Assembly (NCBI GenBank): GCA_900319635.1
Contig: ONPF01000006.1
Span: 1-64,000 of the forward strand
Length of the DNA stretch: 64,000 nucleotides
Source: an uncultured Eubacteriales bacterium
GTDB lineage: Bacteria > Bacillota > Clostridia > Oscillospirales > Oscillospiraceae
Direction of reading: 5' to 3'
The notes beneath the pieces were generated by a model. It did not search any database. It was not told the DNA's origin and saw only the letters and a list, made by a program, of their open reading frames with translations. This document shows positions 57,142 to 64,000 of the stretch, piece after piece (within the stretch, counting starts at the first letter, position 1; each line of letters begins with the position of its first letter). The position numbers and the translations under genes are program-made.

Positions 57142-57202
57142 GAGCACGGGGGACGGGTCCGTGTGTCCCCCGCGGGACACGCGGCTCCGTCCCCCTGTGC
57201 TC
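57142..57202. other. long GC-rich hairpin
   Basis: GAGCACGGGGGACGGGTCCG pairs imperfectly with a right arm ending CCCCCTGTGCTC, about 27 bp with a few mismatches. It follows the ABC permease gene and may act as its terminator; a T-run (TTTTTTG) lies about 10 bp further on the minus strand. Confidence 0.6.
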
Positions 57203-57211
57203 CGGCTGCGC

Positions 57212-58798
57212 TTACAGCGCGTCGAAGATCCGGGTTCCCTTCTTCCGCAGCCAGAGGTACAGCAGCGCGCACAGCACCAGCAGCAGCCCCAGCATGCCGA
57301 AGCCCACCGCCTCCATGGAGATATAGTCCCCCAGCAGGGCGTAGACCAGCACCGGCAGGGCGGACATGCCCATGCCCACGAACATGGTGATCATGACGCT
57401 GGCGCCGCTCTTCACGGCCTGGGTCTCGTTGACCCAGTTGAAGTTGGGGTGGCGCAGATTCTCGAAGAGGCCCAGCAGGGCGCTGAACAGGGCATAGGCC
57501 GGGGGCAAGGCGAAGAGCAGCACCAGGGTGAGGCCCTTGTAGCCCAGCACCAGCGCCATCACCGTGGAGCAGAGCAGCAGCGCCGGCACCGCCAGCAGCA
57601 GATGCAGCCGGAGCTTTGCCTGCAGGATGTCCCAGGAGGAGACGGGCAGAGATTTGGGCAGCCACAGGCTCTTGCCCTCCAGGGAGATGGAAGGCGCGGT
57701 GAGGATGATCGTCACCGCCATGAAGCAGGCCGCGACCACGAAGATCGACTGCAGCAGCGGCGCGATATAGGGCCACTCGGGCATCCCCGTGAGAGCCTTG
57801 CCCTTCACGAGCAGCGCCACGGCGGCGAGCACCACGAAGAACACGCCCAGGCCGCCGTTGAGCAGGTAGGCGGGCAGTCCCCAGAGCCGGCGCAGCTCCT
57901 GGATCAGCAGGGCGGCGCGGGGGGAGTGCGCCCTGGCGGTGCGCTCCACATAGCGCTTCTTGGCGCCGGTGCCCCGGGCGGTGGCCGTGCGGATAAAGGT
58001 GCGGGAGAGCAGCAGCAGCGCCAGCACGCCCAGCGCCAGGGAGGCCGCCAGCAGGAGCAGCAGCGGCAGCAGCTCGCCCTGGGTGACGGCCTTGCCGATC
58101 CAGACCAGGGGCGCCACCGCGCCCAGGGATTTCTCCAGTCCCTCGTGATTTTCCACCAGGCTCGTCAGCATGCTGTTCATCCGGAAGCTGAAATACATGT
58201 AGCCGCCCAGGAAGGCCAGGGAGATGACCAGGGTGATCAGGCTCTTGTTGCGGGCGCGGGCGGAGGCCAGGTGGATCAGCCAGCCCAGCAGGGACGAGAC
58301 CACCAGGTTCAGCAGCGGCAGGATCACAAAAAAGCTCAGGATCAGGGCGACCCAGCCCGGAACGCCCACGCTGCCCGGCCAGTACAGCATCGCGGGGATC
58401 ACCACCGGCAGCGCCAGCACCTCCGCCAGCACCAGCAGCAGAAAGAGGCGGCTGAGCAGGATGTGGATGGGCTTGATGGGCATGCTCAGCAGCAGGTCGT
58501 TGTCCTTGGCCTCGTAGAGCTGGGACTTGGCGACAAAGACGTTGCCCACCAGCATCAGACCGAAGGTGATCACCGCGGCCAGGGCGAAGTACAGCCAGCC
58601 CAGGCCGGCCCAGTGAAAGGCGGGGCCGATGACCTCAAAGATCCGGGAGAAGAGGGTGCCGATGGAGACCAGGGAGAGGATCATCAGCGCCGCAAAGCCG
58701 ATGAGCTTGCCCTTGCTTTGGGCTTTCTTGGTTCTGCTGGCGCCGGTGAGGACGCTGAGCAGAGCCTCCAGCCGGTTTTTCAGCAGTACCTTAAGCAT
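57212..58798 (-). CDS. ABC transporter permease
   Basis: A 528-residue membrane protein with about twelve to fourteen helices and no soluble enzyme domain. Stretches such as NDLLLSMPIKPIHILLSRLFLLLV and LWLPKSLPVSSWDILQAKLRLHLL are typical of large ABC-2-like permeases paired with a single ATPase. ATG at 58798 overlaps the ATPase stop by 8 bp. Upstream in-frame sequence is a shadow of the ATPase gene. Substrate unknown; such pairs often handle peptides or drugs. Confidence 0.87.
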   Translation of the reverse strand: MLKVLLKNRLEALLSVLTGASRTKKAQSKGKLIGFAALMILSLVSIGTLFSRIFEVIGPAFHWAGLGWLYFALAAVITFGLMLVGNVFVAKSQLYEAKDNDLLLSMPIKPIHILLSRLFLLLVLAEVLALPVVIPAMLYWPGSVGVPGWVALILSFFVILPLLNLVVSSLLGWLIHLASARARNKSLITLVISLAFLGGYMYFSFRMNSMLTSLVENHEGLEKSLGAVAPLVWIGKAVTQGELLPLLLLLAASLALGVLALLLLSRTFIRTATARGTGAKKRYVERTARAHSPRAALLIQELRRLWGLPAYLLNGGLGVFFVVLAAVALLVKGKALTGMPEWPYIAPLLQSIFVVAACFMAVTIILTAPSISLEGKSLWLPKSLPVSSWDILQAKLRLHLLLAVPALLLCSTVMALVLGYKGLTLVLLFALPPAYALFSALLGLFENLRHPNFNWVNETQAVKSGASVMITMFVGMGMSALPVLVYALLGDYISMEAVGFGMLGLLLVLCALLYLWLRKKGTRIFDAL

Positions 58799-59504
58799 GA
58801 TCGTCCTCCAGTTCCAGGAACACGTCCTCCAGAGAGGCGTTGCCCTTGACCTCCTGCATGGAGCCGCTGGCGACCAGACGGCCCTCCTTGATGATGGCGA
58901 CCTTGTCGCAGAGCTTCTCCGCCACGTCCAGCACGTGGGTGGAGAAGAAGATGGCACCGCCCTTCCGGCAGTGTTCGTGCATCAGCTCCTTGAGCAGATG
59001 GGCGGCCTTGGGATCCAGGCCCACAAAGGGCTCGTCCATGAGGATGAGCTTCGGCTCGTGGATCCAGGCGGCGATCAGCGCCAGCTTCTGCTTCATGCCG
59101 TGGGAGAAGGCGGAGATGGGCTGGGCCAGGTCGCCCTCGATGCCCAGCATCTCGGCGTAGGTGTGGATGCGCTCCCGGCGAACCGTGGGCTCCACCCGGA
59201 ACACGTCCCCGATGAAGTTCAAAAAGCGGATGCCGGTCATAAACTCATAGAGATCCGGGTTATCCGGAATATAGGCCATCTGCTGCTTGCAGGCCAGGGG
59301 ATCGGCCTGGATGTCCAGGCCGCCGATGCGGATCTGCCCCTCCTCGAAGGGCAGGATGCCGGCGCAGGCCTTCAGGGTGGTGGTCTTGCCGGCGCCGTTG
59401 TGGCCGATGAAGCCGTAGATTTCGCCCGGGGCGATATGCAGGCTCAGATTGTCCACGGCCTTCTTGTCGCCGTAGCTTTTGGTCAGATGTTCAATGGTCA
59501 GCAT
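58791..59504 (-). CDS. ABC transporter ATP-binding protein
   Basis: A 237-residue ATPase. Walker A is GHNGAGKTTTLK, the signature FSHGMKQKL, Walker B LILMDEPFVGLDP and the switch His is in FFSTHVLD. It matches the ABC-2 type (NatA/YthP-like) group. It drives the adjacent permease, whose start overlaps its stop, and lies 48 bp after a DUF1648 membrane protein gene in the same direction. Confidence 0.94.
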   Translation of the reverse strand: MLTIEHLTKSYGDKKAVDNLSLHIAPGEIYGFIGHNGAGKTTTLKACAGILPFEEGQIRIGGLDIQADPLACKQQMAYIPDNPDLYEFMTGIRFLNFIGDVFRVEPTVRRERIHTYAEMLGIEGDLAQPISAFSHGMKQKLALIAAWIHEPKLILMDEPFVGLDPKAAHLLKELMHEHCRKGGAIFFSTHVLDVAEKLCDKVAIIKEGRLVASGSMQEVKGNASLEDVFLELEDDHA

Positions 59505-59552
59505 AGAATTGCCTCCTTGTATGGTGTTCGGATGTTTGAATGTCCGCTTGCC

Positions 59553-60056
59553 TTATCGCGCGCGGCGCAGGCGGATGAAATAGCGCAGCAGCGGCGCGAA
59601 GATCACGATCAGCATGATGCCGGTCACGTTGCCACTGAAATGCTCCGGCAGGTTTGCCTGGTACACGGCAAAGCCGGCGAAGGCCAGCGCGCAGCTCAGC
59701 CGCATGTCAGCCATCATGTCTCGCAGCACCCGGTAGACCCGGGCCCGGTTCAGCACCGTGATGCGCACGCCTGTGTTCCAGCTTTTTGGGAAGCGTGCGC
59801 AGATGGCAACTGTCAGGTCCGTCAACAGTCCGATGATGGGCATCAGCAGCAGGGATCCCCGGCCACCGTAGCCGTCGATCTCTCCGGCGAAGTTATAATG
59901 GGTGGGGATCTTCTCCGGCAGCGTATGCCAGAGGATGAGAATGTATACGATACTGCCCAGCAGCATCAGCGGCGCCAGGATCCCCGCGATGCGCTGATAC
60001 CGTGTGGTGGGGGAGCCGCAGAAGGCGTCCACCTGGGCGCGGGAGGGGATGCGCAT
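59553..60056 (-). CDS. DUF1648 domain membrane protein
   Basis: A 167-residue protein with about four membrane helices. The DUF1648 motif is LPEKIPTHYNFAGEIDGYGG with RGSLLLMPIIGL after it. Known proteins with this domain include SdpI-like immunity proteins, but full SdpI features are not seen here. GGAGGCTCTC ATG gives the start. It is upstream of the ABC transporter genes and may be cotranscribed with them. A palindromic element lies directly upstream. Confidence 0.86.
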   Translation of the reverse strand: MRIPSRAQVDAFCGSPTTRYQRIAGILAPLMLLGSIVYILILWHTLPEKIPTHYNFAGEIDGYGGRGSLLLMPIIGLLTDLTVAICARFPKSWNTGVRITVLNRARVYRVLRDMMADMRLSCALAFAGFAVYQANLPEHFSGNVTGIMLIVIFAPLLRYFIRLRRAR

Positions 60057-60069
60057 GAGAGCCTCCTTT

Positions 60070-60236
60070 CGGGAAATGAAGACGCTTCGCTAATGAAGAA
60101 ATGAAGCAGAATGAAGGGCCTTCGGCCAATTGCGGTGTGCCGCAAGGCGGCACGGATTGTTAATCGTCGCCGGAGGCGACACCATCAATTCCTTCATAGG
60201 CGAAGCCGACTTCATTCCTTCACTCCTTCATTTGAT
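60070..60236 (+). repeat. covarying double-hairpin element, copy 3
   Basis: Hairpins GGCC/GGCC (60117-60127), GTGCCGC/GCGGCAC (60137-60153) and GTCGCC/GGCGAC (60166-60180) lie between GAATGAA-type and TTCATTCC-type ends. Both main stems differ from copy 1 by compensating base changes. The right end runs into the stop of the RHH gene. Confidence 0.82.
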
Positions 60237-60431
60237 TTCGATCTCCAGGGGCTTGTCGATCTCCTCGCCCACATATTTGCCGTTCTTCTTCCGCTGCTTG
60301 ACGCACTCGGTCAGCAGATACTCGATCTGGCCGTTGAGGGAGCGGAAATCGTCCTCCGCCCAGCGAGCCAGCGCGTCATAGAGCTTGGGGGACAGGCGCA
60401 GCGGCACCTGTTTCTTTGCGTTGTCAGCCAT
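60228..60431 (-). CDS. Arc-type ribbon-helix-helix protein
   Basis: A 67-residue protein with the ribbon VPLRLSPKLYDALARWAEDD and helices FRSLNGQIEYLLTECVKQRKK; the phrase SLNGQIEYLL is common in Arc-like repressors. An acidic/basic tail follows. It lies 6 bp after the SPFH gene, so the pair is one operon. A tandem TGATATCA palindrome over the operon promoter is a good candidate operator for it, giving self-repression. Not a classical toxin-antitoxin pair. Confidence 0.85.
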   Translation of the reverse strand: MADNAKKQVPLRLSPKLYDALARWAEDDFRSLNGQIEYLLTECVKQRKKNGKYVGEEIDKPLEIEIK

Positions 60432-60437
60432 GGGGCG

Positions 60438-61475
60438 TCAATACAGGGAGCCGGAGTTGACCACCGGCTGGGCGTCCCGGTTGCCGCAGAGCACCACCAG
60501 GAGGTTCGAGACCATGGCGGCCTTCCGCTCCTCGTCCAGCTCCACGGTGTGATTCTCGCTGAGCCGCTCCAGGGCCATCTCCACCATGCCCACGGCGCCG
60601 TCCACGATCATCTTACGCGCGTCGATGATGGCGGATGCCTGCTGACGCTGGAGCATCACAGCGGCGATCTCCGGCGCGTAGGCCAGGTAGGTGATGCGGG
60701 CCTCCACGATCTCGATGCCCGCCTCGGACACCTTCTGCTGGATCTCGTCCCGGATGCGCTGGGCCACCAGCTCGCTGGAGCCCCGGAGGCTGCCCTCGTC
60801 GGCCACGCCGTCGCCGGTGGTGTCCACCCCGGGGGCCACGTCGTAGGGGTAGATGCGCACAATGTTGCGCACCGCGCTGTCGCACTGCAGGGACAGGTAT
60901 TCCTTATAATTATCCACGTTGAAGACGGCCTTGGCAGTGTCAACGACCTTCCAGATCACGGCGATGCCGATCTCCACGGGATTGCCCAGGCAATCGTTGA
61001 TCTTCTGCCGGGAGTTGGAGAGGGTCATGGCCTTGAGGGAGATCTTCTTGTTCGGCATCTGGGCAGCAGCGTCCACGCTCTTGCCCAGAGCCACGTTCAG
61101 CAGGGCGTTGCTCTGGGCGCCGCCGTCCACGTCGCCGGACTGGTTCAGCTTGGTCTTGGCCGCGGGGTTCACCGCCACGCAGAAGGGATTGACGAAGTAG
61201 AAGCCCTCCTCCTTCAGCGTGCCGATGTACTTGCCGAAGAGGGTGAGCACCAACGCCTCCTGGGGCTTGAGCACCTTGAGACCCAGGGCAGGGAACCAGC
61301 CGACGCCGACCCAGATGATGCCCACCACGAACAGCGCCACGCCCCAGCCCTGACCCTTGTCAAAGCCGAAGATGCCGCCCAGGATCATGGCGGCGACCCC
61401 CGCCAGGTACAGCAGGACGGTCAGCAGCAGCACGGCCATCCCGTTTTTCTTATTGTTCAGCACGATCTCTTTCAT
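60438..61475 (-). CDS. SPFH/band 7 domain membrane protein
   Basis: A 345-residue protein: two N-terminal membrane helices (about 13-35 and 42-62), then a band 7/SPFH domain (about 70-310; EEGFYFVNPFCVAVNP, LKAMTLSNSRQKINDCLGNPVEIGIAVIWKV) and a helical stretch with EARITYLAYAPEIAAVMLQR. SPFH proteins form oligomers in ordered membrane patches. GGAGGCGCGAGAA ATG gives the start. It heads an operon with an RHH regulator, behind a promoter with a palindromic operator. Confidence 0.92.
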   Translation of the reverse strand: MKEIVLNNKKNGMAVLLLTVLLYLAGVAAMILGGIFGFDKGQGWGVALFVVGIIWVGVGWFPALGLKVLKPQEALVLTLFGKYIGTLKEEGFYFVNPFCVAVNPAAKTKLNQSGDVDGGAQSNALLNVALGKSVDAAAQMPNKKISLKAMTLSNSRQKINDCLGNPVEIGIAVIWKVVDTAKAVFNVDNYKEYLSLQCDSAVRNIVRIYPYDVAPGVDTTGDGVADEGSLRGSSELVAQRIRDEIQQKVSEAGIEIVEARITYLAYAPEIAAVMLQRQQASAIIDARKMIVDGAVGMVEMALERLSENHTVELDEERKAAMVSNLLVVLCGNRDAQPVVNSGSLY

Positions 61476-61496
61476 TTCTCGCGCCTCCTTTGATTT

Positions 61497-61534
61497 GATA
61501 TCAAAATGATATCACCAAGATATGGCGCTGTCAA
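61497..61534 (-). promoter_or_regulatory. SPFH operon promoter with tandem-palindrome operator
   Basis: On the minus strand TTGACA, 17 bp, TATCAT. The -10 lies in GATATCA-TTT-TGATATC (61497-61513), an inverted repeat of two TGATATCA palindromes, suited to an RHH repressor. Confidence 0.75.
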
Positions 61535-61634
61535 GCCTTTTGTGAAAAAATAATCAATATTTTCGCAAAAACAGCCAGGCGCCCGCAACAGGCGCCCGGC
61601 AGCAGAAAAAACAAGGGACAGGGCAGCGCGCTTT

Positions 61635-61737
61635 CGTAGGGGCGACCTGCGGTCGCCCGCCTGTCAGACACGCCTGTGGGCTTGGTGAAAGAAAACGGAT
61701 TGCCGCGCCAGTGCTGCGACACCGGCTCGCAATGACG
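61635..61737. repeat. GTAGGG-family unit and TCATTGCGA-family unit
   Basis: CGTAGGGGCGACCTGCGGTC at 61635-61654, then a minus-orientation copy of the element whose ends are GATTGCCGCGCCAGTG and GGCTCGCAATGAC (61698-61735), as at 24425 and 55032. Confidence 0.6.
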
Positions 61738-61783
61738 CGAGGGGGTTGCCGACATCTGAAAGGGGAGGGGCAAGCCCCTCCCC

Positions 61784-61877
61784 TCAAGCTGTCGACAAAG
61801 TGTCGACAGCTTGAAAGCAAGAATGGGAACTTCCGAAAAAAGTTCCCATTCTTGCGTAGATTGAACGTGAAGGGGGG
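61784..61877. repeat. 94-bp exact repeat with two hairpins, copy B
   Basis: Identical to 38424-38517. Here it is followed directly by the 24-bp block TGGGCGAAGGG...CTACAGTCT (61878-61901). It is flanked on both sides by GGGGAGGGGCAAGCCCCTCC-type palindromes (61762-61783 and 61904-61925). Confidence 0.9.
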
Positions 61878-61944
61878 TGGGCGAAGGGTTGTCTACAGTC
61901 TGAGGGGAGGGACAAGCCCCTCCCCTACAGTCTGGCGGCACGGA

Positions 61945-62550
61945 TCAGAGCGCACGCTCCCAGGCGCCGTTTTTCTGCTCGTAGCCCAGCTTCTTCAGAT
62001 AGCCCAGATGGCCGTCCTCCGCGTGCTCATAGCGCAGAAGTTTCACGCCCTCCTGCCCCAGATGCTCCACCAGGTAGCGGCCCTCGGAGCTGTCCCGATA
62101 GGCGGGGGTGCTGTAATCCAGCGCCACGTCCAGAACGCCGTTTTCCTCCCGGCCCAGCAGCAGACCCGCCGTCGTGTCCCCCTGGCAGACCAGGAAGGCC
62201 CGGTTCAGCTCCGCCTGATTCCAGTTGCGGCCGGGGAAGCAGCGGACGATATCCTCCCGATGGGCGGTGAGGAAGGCGTCCACGTAAGAGCCCTCCGAAC
62301 GCACGGGCACCAGCCGGTAGTTGGGTTCCCTGTTGCGCAGCTTCCACAGATAGTAGAGATTGATGAGCACCAGGCAGATGTTCATGATCATGGTGGGGTA
62401 GGACTTGATGAGCAGGGCGTAGGTGGCGAAGATCAGGCTGCCCACGGAGTTGACGATGCGCAGCTTCACCACCGAGGCCATCAGGAAGGACACCAGCACC
62501 AGCGCCGAGCCCACATAGCCGATGATGTCGTAAATTGTCGTGGTATCCAT
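61945..62550 (-). CDS. YgjV family protein with C-terminal acetyltransferase-like domain
   Basis: A 201-residue protein. The first 90 residues hold three or four membrane helices with the YgjV pattern (IIGYVGSALVLVSFLMASVVKLR, IVNSVGSLIFATYALLI). Residues about 100-201 look like half of a GNAT fold (VLDVALDYSTPAYRDSSEGR, then KLLRYEHAEDGHLGYLKKLGYEQK). AAAGGAACGTGTAC ATG selects MDTTTIYD. It stands alone between repeat regions. Function is unknown; the C-terminal call is tentative. Confidence 0.8.
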   Translation of the reverse strand: MDTTTIYDIIGYVGSALVLVSFLMASVVKLRIVNSVGSLIFATYALLIKSYPTMIMNICLVLINLYYLWKLRNREPNYRLVPVRSEGSYVDAFLTAHREDIVRCFPGRNWNQAELNRAFLVCQGDTTAGLLLGREENGVLDVALDYSTPAYRDSSEGRYLVEHLGQEGVKLLRYEHAEDGHLGYLKKLGYEQKNGAWERAL

Positions 62551-62593
62551 GTACACGTTCCTTTCTTTTGTATCAAATAGTCAATTATGAAAG

Positions 62594-62922
62594 ATGCAAA
62601 TAAACCTCAATTTTCTGTCCCGAAGGAAAATCAAATCGTTTTTGGGGTGGCTTTGCCGCCGCAAAAACACCCTGAGGCGAGCTCTGCGAGCCCTCGCGCC
62701 GTCGTCAAACGAAACTCACTCCATTCCGCTTCCGCTTAGGGCGAAAGCTCCATATCCGTTCCTTTCGTTTTCCTCTCAAAATCAAAGCTTTTGCTTTGAT
62801 TTTGGAAAGGAAGAAGGAGGGAGCAAAGCGCAGTTTTCGTCACGCCTGACGGAAACGGAGCGGTGCGAGCTTCTTCTGACGCAAGCGCGAGTTCTCAATT
62901 GCGAAACATGTTTCGCAATTGT
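62594..62922. other. hairpin-rich intergenic region without a gene
   Basis: Contains GGCGAGCTC.../GAGCCCTCGCGCC, the 12-bp stem CAAAATCAAAGC/GCTTTGATTTTG (62777-62804), GTTTTCGTCA/TGACGGAAAC and the perfect 26-bp palindrome around CGAAACATGTTTCG (62896-62921). The short frames across it have no ribosome site and follow the palindromes. Confidence 0.55.
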
Positions 62923-63591
62923 TTAAATGATCCAGTTGTCGGACTGCTCCATTTCCAGCTCGCTCTCCCGCTTCTTGAGCCGCGCCAGCTCCTCCCGCAA
63001 AGCGGCCAGATCAGAGGTGATGGGGTCGGGCACGTCGCGGACGTGGTCGACCTCCTTGACATAGTTGACCTTCTCCCCGGCCAGACGCACCACCCGGGCG
63101 GGAATGCCCACGGCGGTGCTGCTCTCGGGGATGTCCTTGAGCACCACGGAGTTTGCCGCCACGCGGGCGTTATCCCCGATGGTGATGGGGCCCAGCACCT
63201 TGGCGCCGGTGCCGATGAGCACGTTATTGCCGATGGTGGGGTGGCGCTTGCCGGTCTCCTTGCCGGTGCCGCCCAGGGTGACGCCGTGGTAGATCAGGCA
63301 GTCGTCCCCGATCTCGGCGGTCTCGCCGATCACAAGCCCCATCCCGTGGTCGATGACCAGGCGCTTGCCGATCTTGGCGCCGGGGTGGATCTCGATGCCG
63401 GTGCGGCGGCGGCTGCCCTGGGAGATCATCCGCGCCAGAAAGAGCAGCCCGTGGGTATAGCACCAGTGGGCCCGCCGGTGGCTGCGCACGGCCTTCAGCC
63501 CGGGATAGAGCAGCAGCACCTCCAGCGTGGAGCGGGCCGCCGGGTCCCGGGACTTGTAGGCGTTGATGGTTTCTCGTAAATCCTTGAACAT
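62923..63591 (-). CDS. cysE: serine O-acetyltransferase
   Basis: A 222-residue left-handed beta-helix acetyltransferase making O-acetylserine for cysteine synthesis. [34 protein letters not shown] and [29 protein letters not shown] are the hexapeptide rungs, with the catalytic His-Asp in the IDHG loop. A charged helix ([18 protein letters not shown]) extends the C-terminus beyond the core. GAGGAAAGGAAGATCGGC ATG selects MFKDLRE. It has its own promoter. No T-box fits its 85-nt leader. Confidence 0.95.
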   Translation of the reverse strand: MFKDLRETINAYKSRDPAARSTLEVLLLYPGLKAVRSHRRAHWCYTHGLLFLARMISQGSRRRTGIEIHPGAKIGKRLVIDHGMGLVIGETAEIGDDCLIYHGVTLGGTGKETGKRHPTIGNNVLIGTGAKVLGPITIGDNARVAANSVVLKDIPESSTAVGIPARVVRLAGEKVNYVKEVDHVRDVPDPITSDLAALREELARLKKRESELEMEQSDNWII

Positions 63592-63683
63592 GCCGATCTT
63601 CCTTTCCTCTACCAGTGTATGCGGAGGAAAGGACATCGGACCCGGAAAGCGGCGGACATGGCTCACCTCGTACATTGACCAAC

Positions 63684-63713
63684 ATTATAGCGTATGAAAT
63701 CCGGGACTGTCAA
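63684..63713 (-). promoter_or_regulatory. sigma-A promoter of cysE
   Basis: On the minus strand TTGACA, 18 bp, TATAAT, about 92 bp before the cysE ATG. Confidence 0.85.
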
Positions 63714-63756
63714 CCGAAAGCGGCAGAAGATGCCTTTTCCGGGGGCATCGTTTACC

Positions 63757-63785
63757 TTGCAAATGGAAAAAGGGGGTGCTATACT
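63757..63785 (+). promoter_or_regulatory. sigma-A promoter of the partial secreted-protein gene
   Basis: TTGCAA, 17 bp, TATACT, 31 bp before the ATG at 63817. Confidence 0.75.
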
Positions 63786-63816
63786 GTAGCTTAGAAAATT
63801 CTGGGGGTAGGGAAAG

Positions 63817-64000
63817 ATGAGAGATAACCGCTTCATCACCAAGCTGATCGGCCTGCTGTATATCGCGTTTCTGGTTCTGTTCGGAGCCAACATCCCCGTG
63901 CTCGCCTCCCAGCGGACGGACGGCACCGTGGACACCAAGCCGGTTTCCGTGGCCCTGGCGGAGAAGGACGTGCGTCTGTCCGCGGGCACCTACGCCACCG
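63817..64000 (+). CDS. exported protein, 5' part only
   Basis: The first 61 codons of a gene that runs off the window. MRDNRFITKLIGLLYIAFLV begins a clear signal sequence or membrane anchor (to about residue 30), followed by an extracytoplasmic start (SQRTDGTVDTKPVSVALAEK). GGGGTAGGGAAAG ATG gives the start, behind its own promoter. The fragment is too short to name a family. Confidence 0.7.
   Translation, partial: MRDNRFITKLIGLLYIAFLVLFGANIPVLASQRTDGTVDTKPVSVALAEKDVRLSAGTYAT

Noticed and set aside
63592-63683. T-box or other cysteine-responsive leader for cysE
   Set aside because: The leader is about 85 nt and has no T-box motif or terminator.

Overview
The window is a high-GC (about 60 percent by eye) bacterial chromosome segment. 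Gene content points to a spore-forming, amino-acid-fermenting anaerobe of the Clostridia, probably an Oscillospiraceae-type gut bacterium. Evidence: a YlmC/YmxH sporulation PRC-barrel protein, a SpoIID-type protein, a SpoVK/CbbX-type AAA ATPase, a short archaeal/eukaryal-type ProS, a ferredoxin-dependent 2-oxoacid oxidoreductase, AGGAGG ribosome sites, TTGACA/TATAAT promoters, and many short palindromic repeats of the kind seen in gut Firmicutes. The genus is inference. There is no rRNA, no CRISPR array and no intact prophage or IS element. Two tRNA genes (Asp, Thr) are present. Layout: (1) 0.2-5.7 kb, a minus-strand operon: asparaginase, two FAD oxidoreductases, a phosphodiester-glycosidase-like protein and small proteins. 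(2) 5.7-13.4 kb, a plus-strand run: CotH kinase, VTC polyphosphate polymerase domain, DUF4956 membrane protein, Cthe_2159-type beta-helix lipoprotein, then Kup. The first four look like one surface/polyphosphate module. (3) 13.5-19.7 kb: M14 peptidase, MFS transporter, OhrR-like regulator, a membrane protein with an apparent ATT start, and proS. (4) 19.9-22.7 kb, an AT-rich island with an acyl-CoA ligase behind a structured leader and terminator, and a 27-residue peptide gene whose ribosome site lies in a hairpin. (5) 22.7-28 kb: SDR, VUT transporter, YlmC, ParB-like protein, RarA, DUF951, GIY-YIG. (6) 28-34.5 kb, a five-gene glycan cluster: GT2, flippase, ATP-grasp/HAD fusion, DegT aminotransferase, membrane/spermidine-synthase fusion. 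(7) 34.5-44.8 kb: SpoIID, a heptad-repeat surface protein, an SMR exporter with a structured leader, tsf-rpsB, a zinc-ribbon/TPR protein, an AAA ATPase. (8) 45-48.7 kb: gpx-ohrR-CDF stress operon, glutaredoxin-like protein, LysR. (9) 49-54.6 kb: korDABC plus a succinyl-CoA:acetate-type CoA transferase and an ornithine-cyclodeaminase-like (TIGR00300) enzyme. (10) 54.6-57.2 kb: repeats, AT-rich small genes, a cruciform built from tRNA-Thr sequence, tRNA-Thr and tRNA-Asp. (11) 57.2-64 kb: ABC transporter, DUF1648 protein, SPFH-RHH operon, YgjV protein, cysE, and the start of a secreted protein. The most striking non-gene structure is the set of intergenic palindromic elements. They include a three-copy family whose hairpin arms differ by compensating base changes, an exact 94-bp two-hairpin repeat present twice, a chain of seven hairpins inside an 11-bp inverted repeat, an 11-bp tandem array, and a four-arm structure closed by 21 bp copied from the tRNA-Thr 3' end. 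Leaders upstream of the acyl-CoA ligase and the SMR exporter are candidate regulatory RNAs that I could not assign to a known class.
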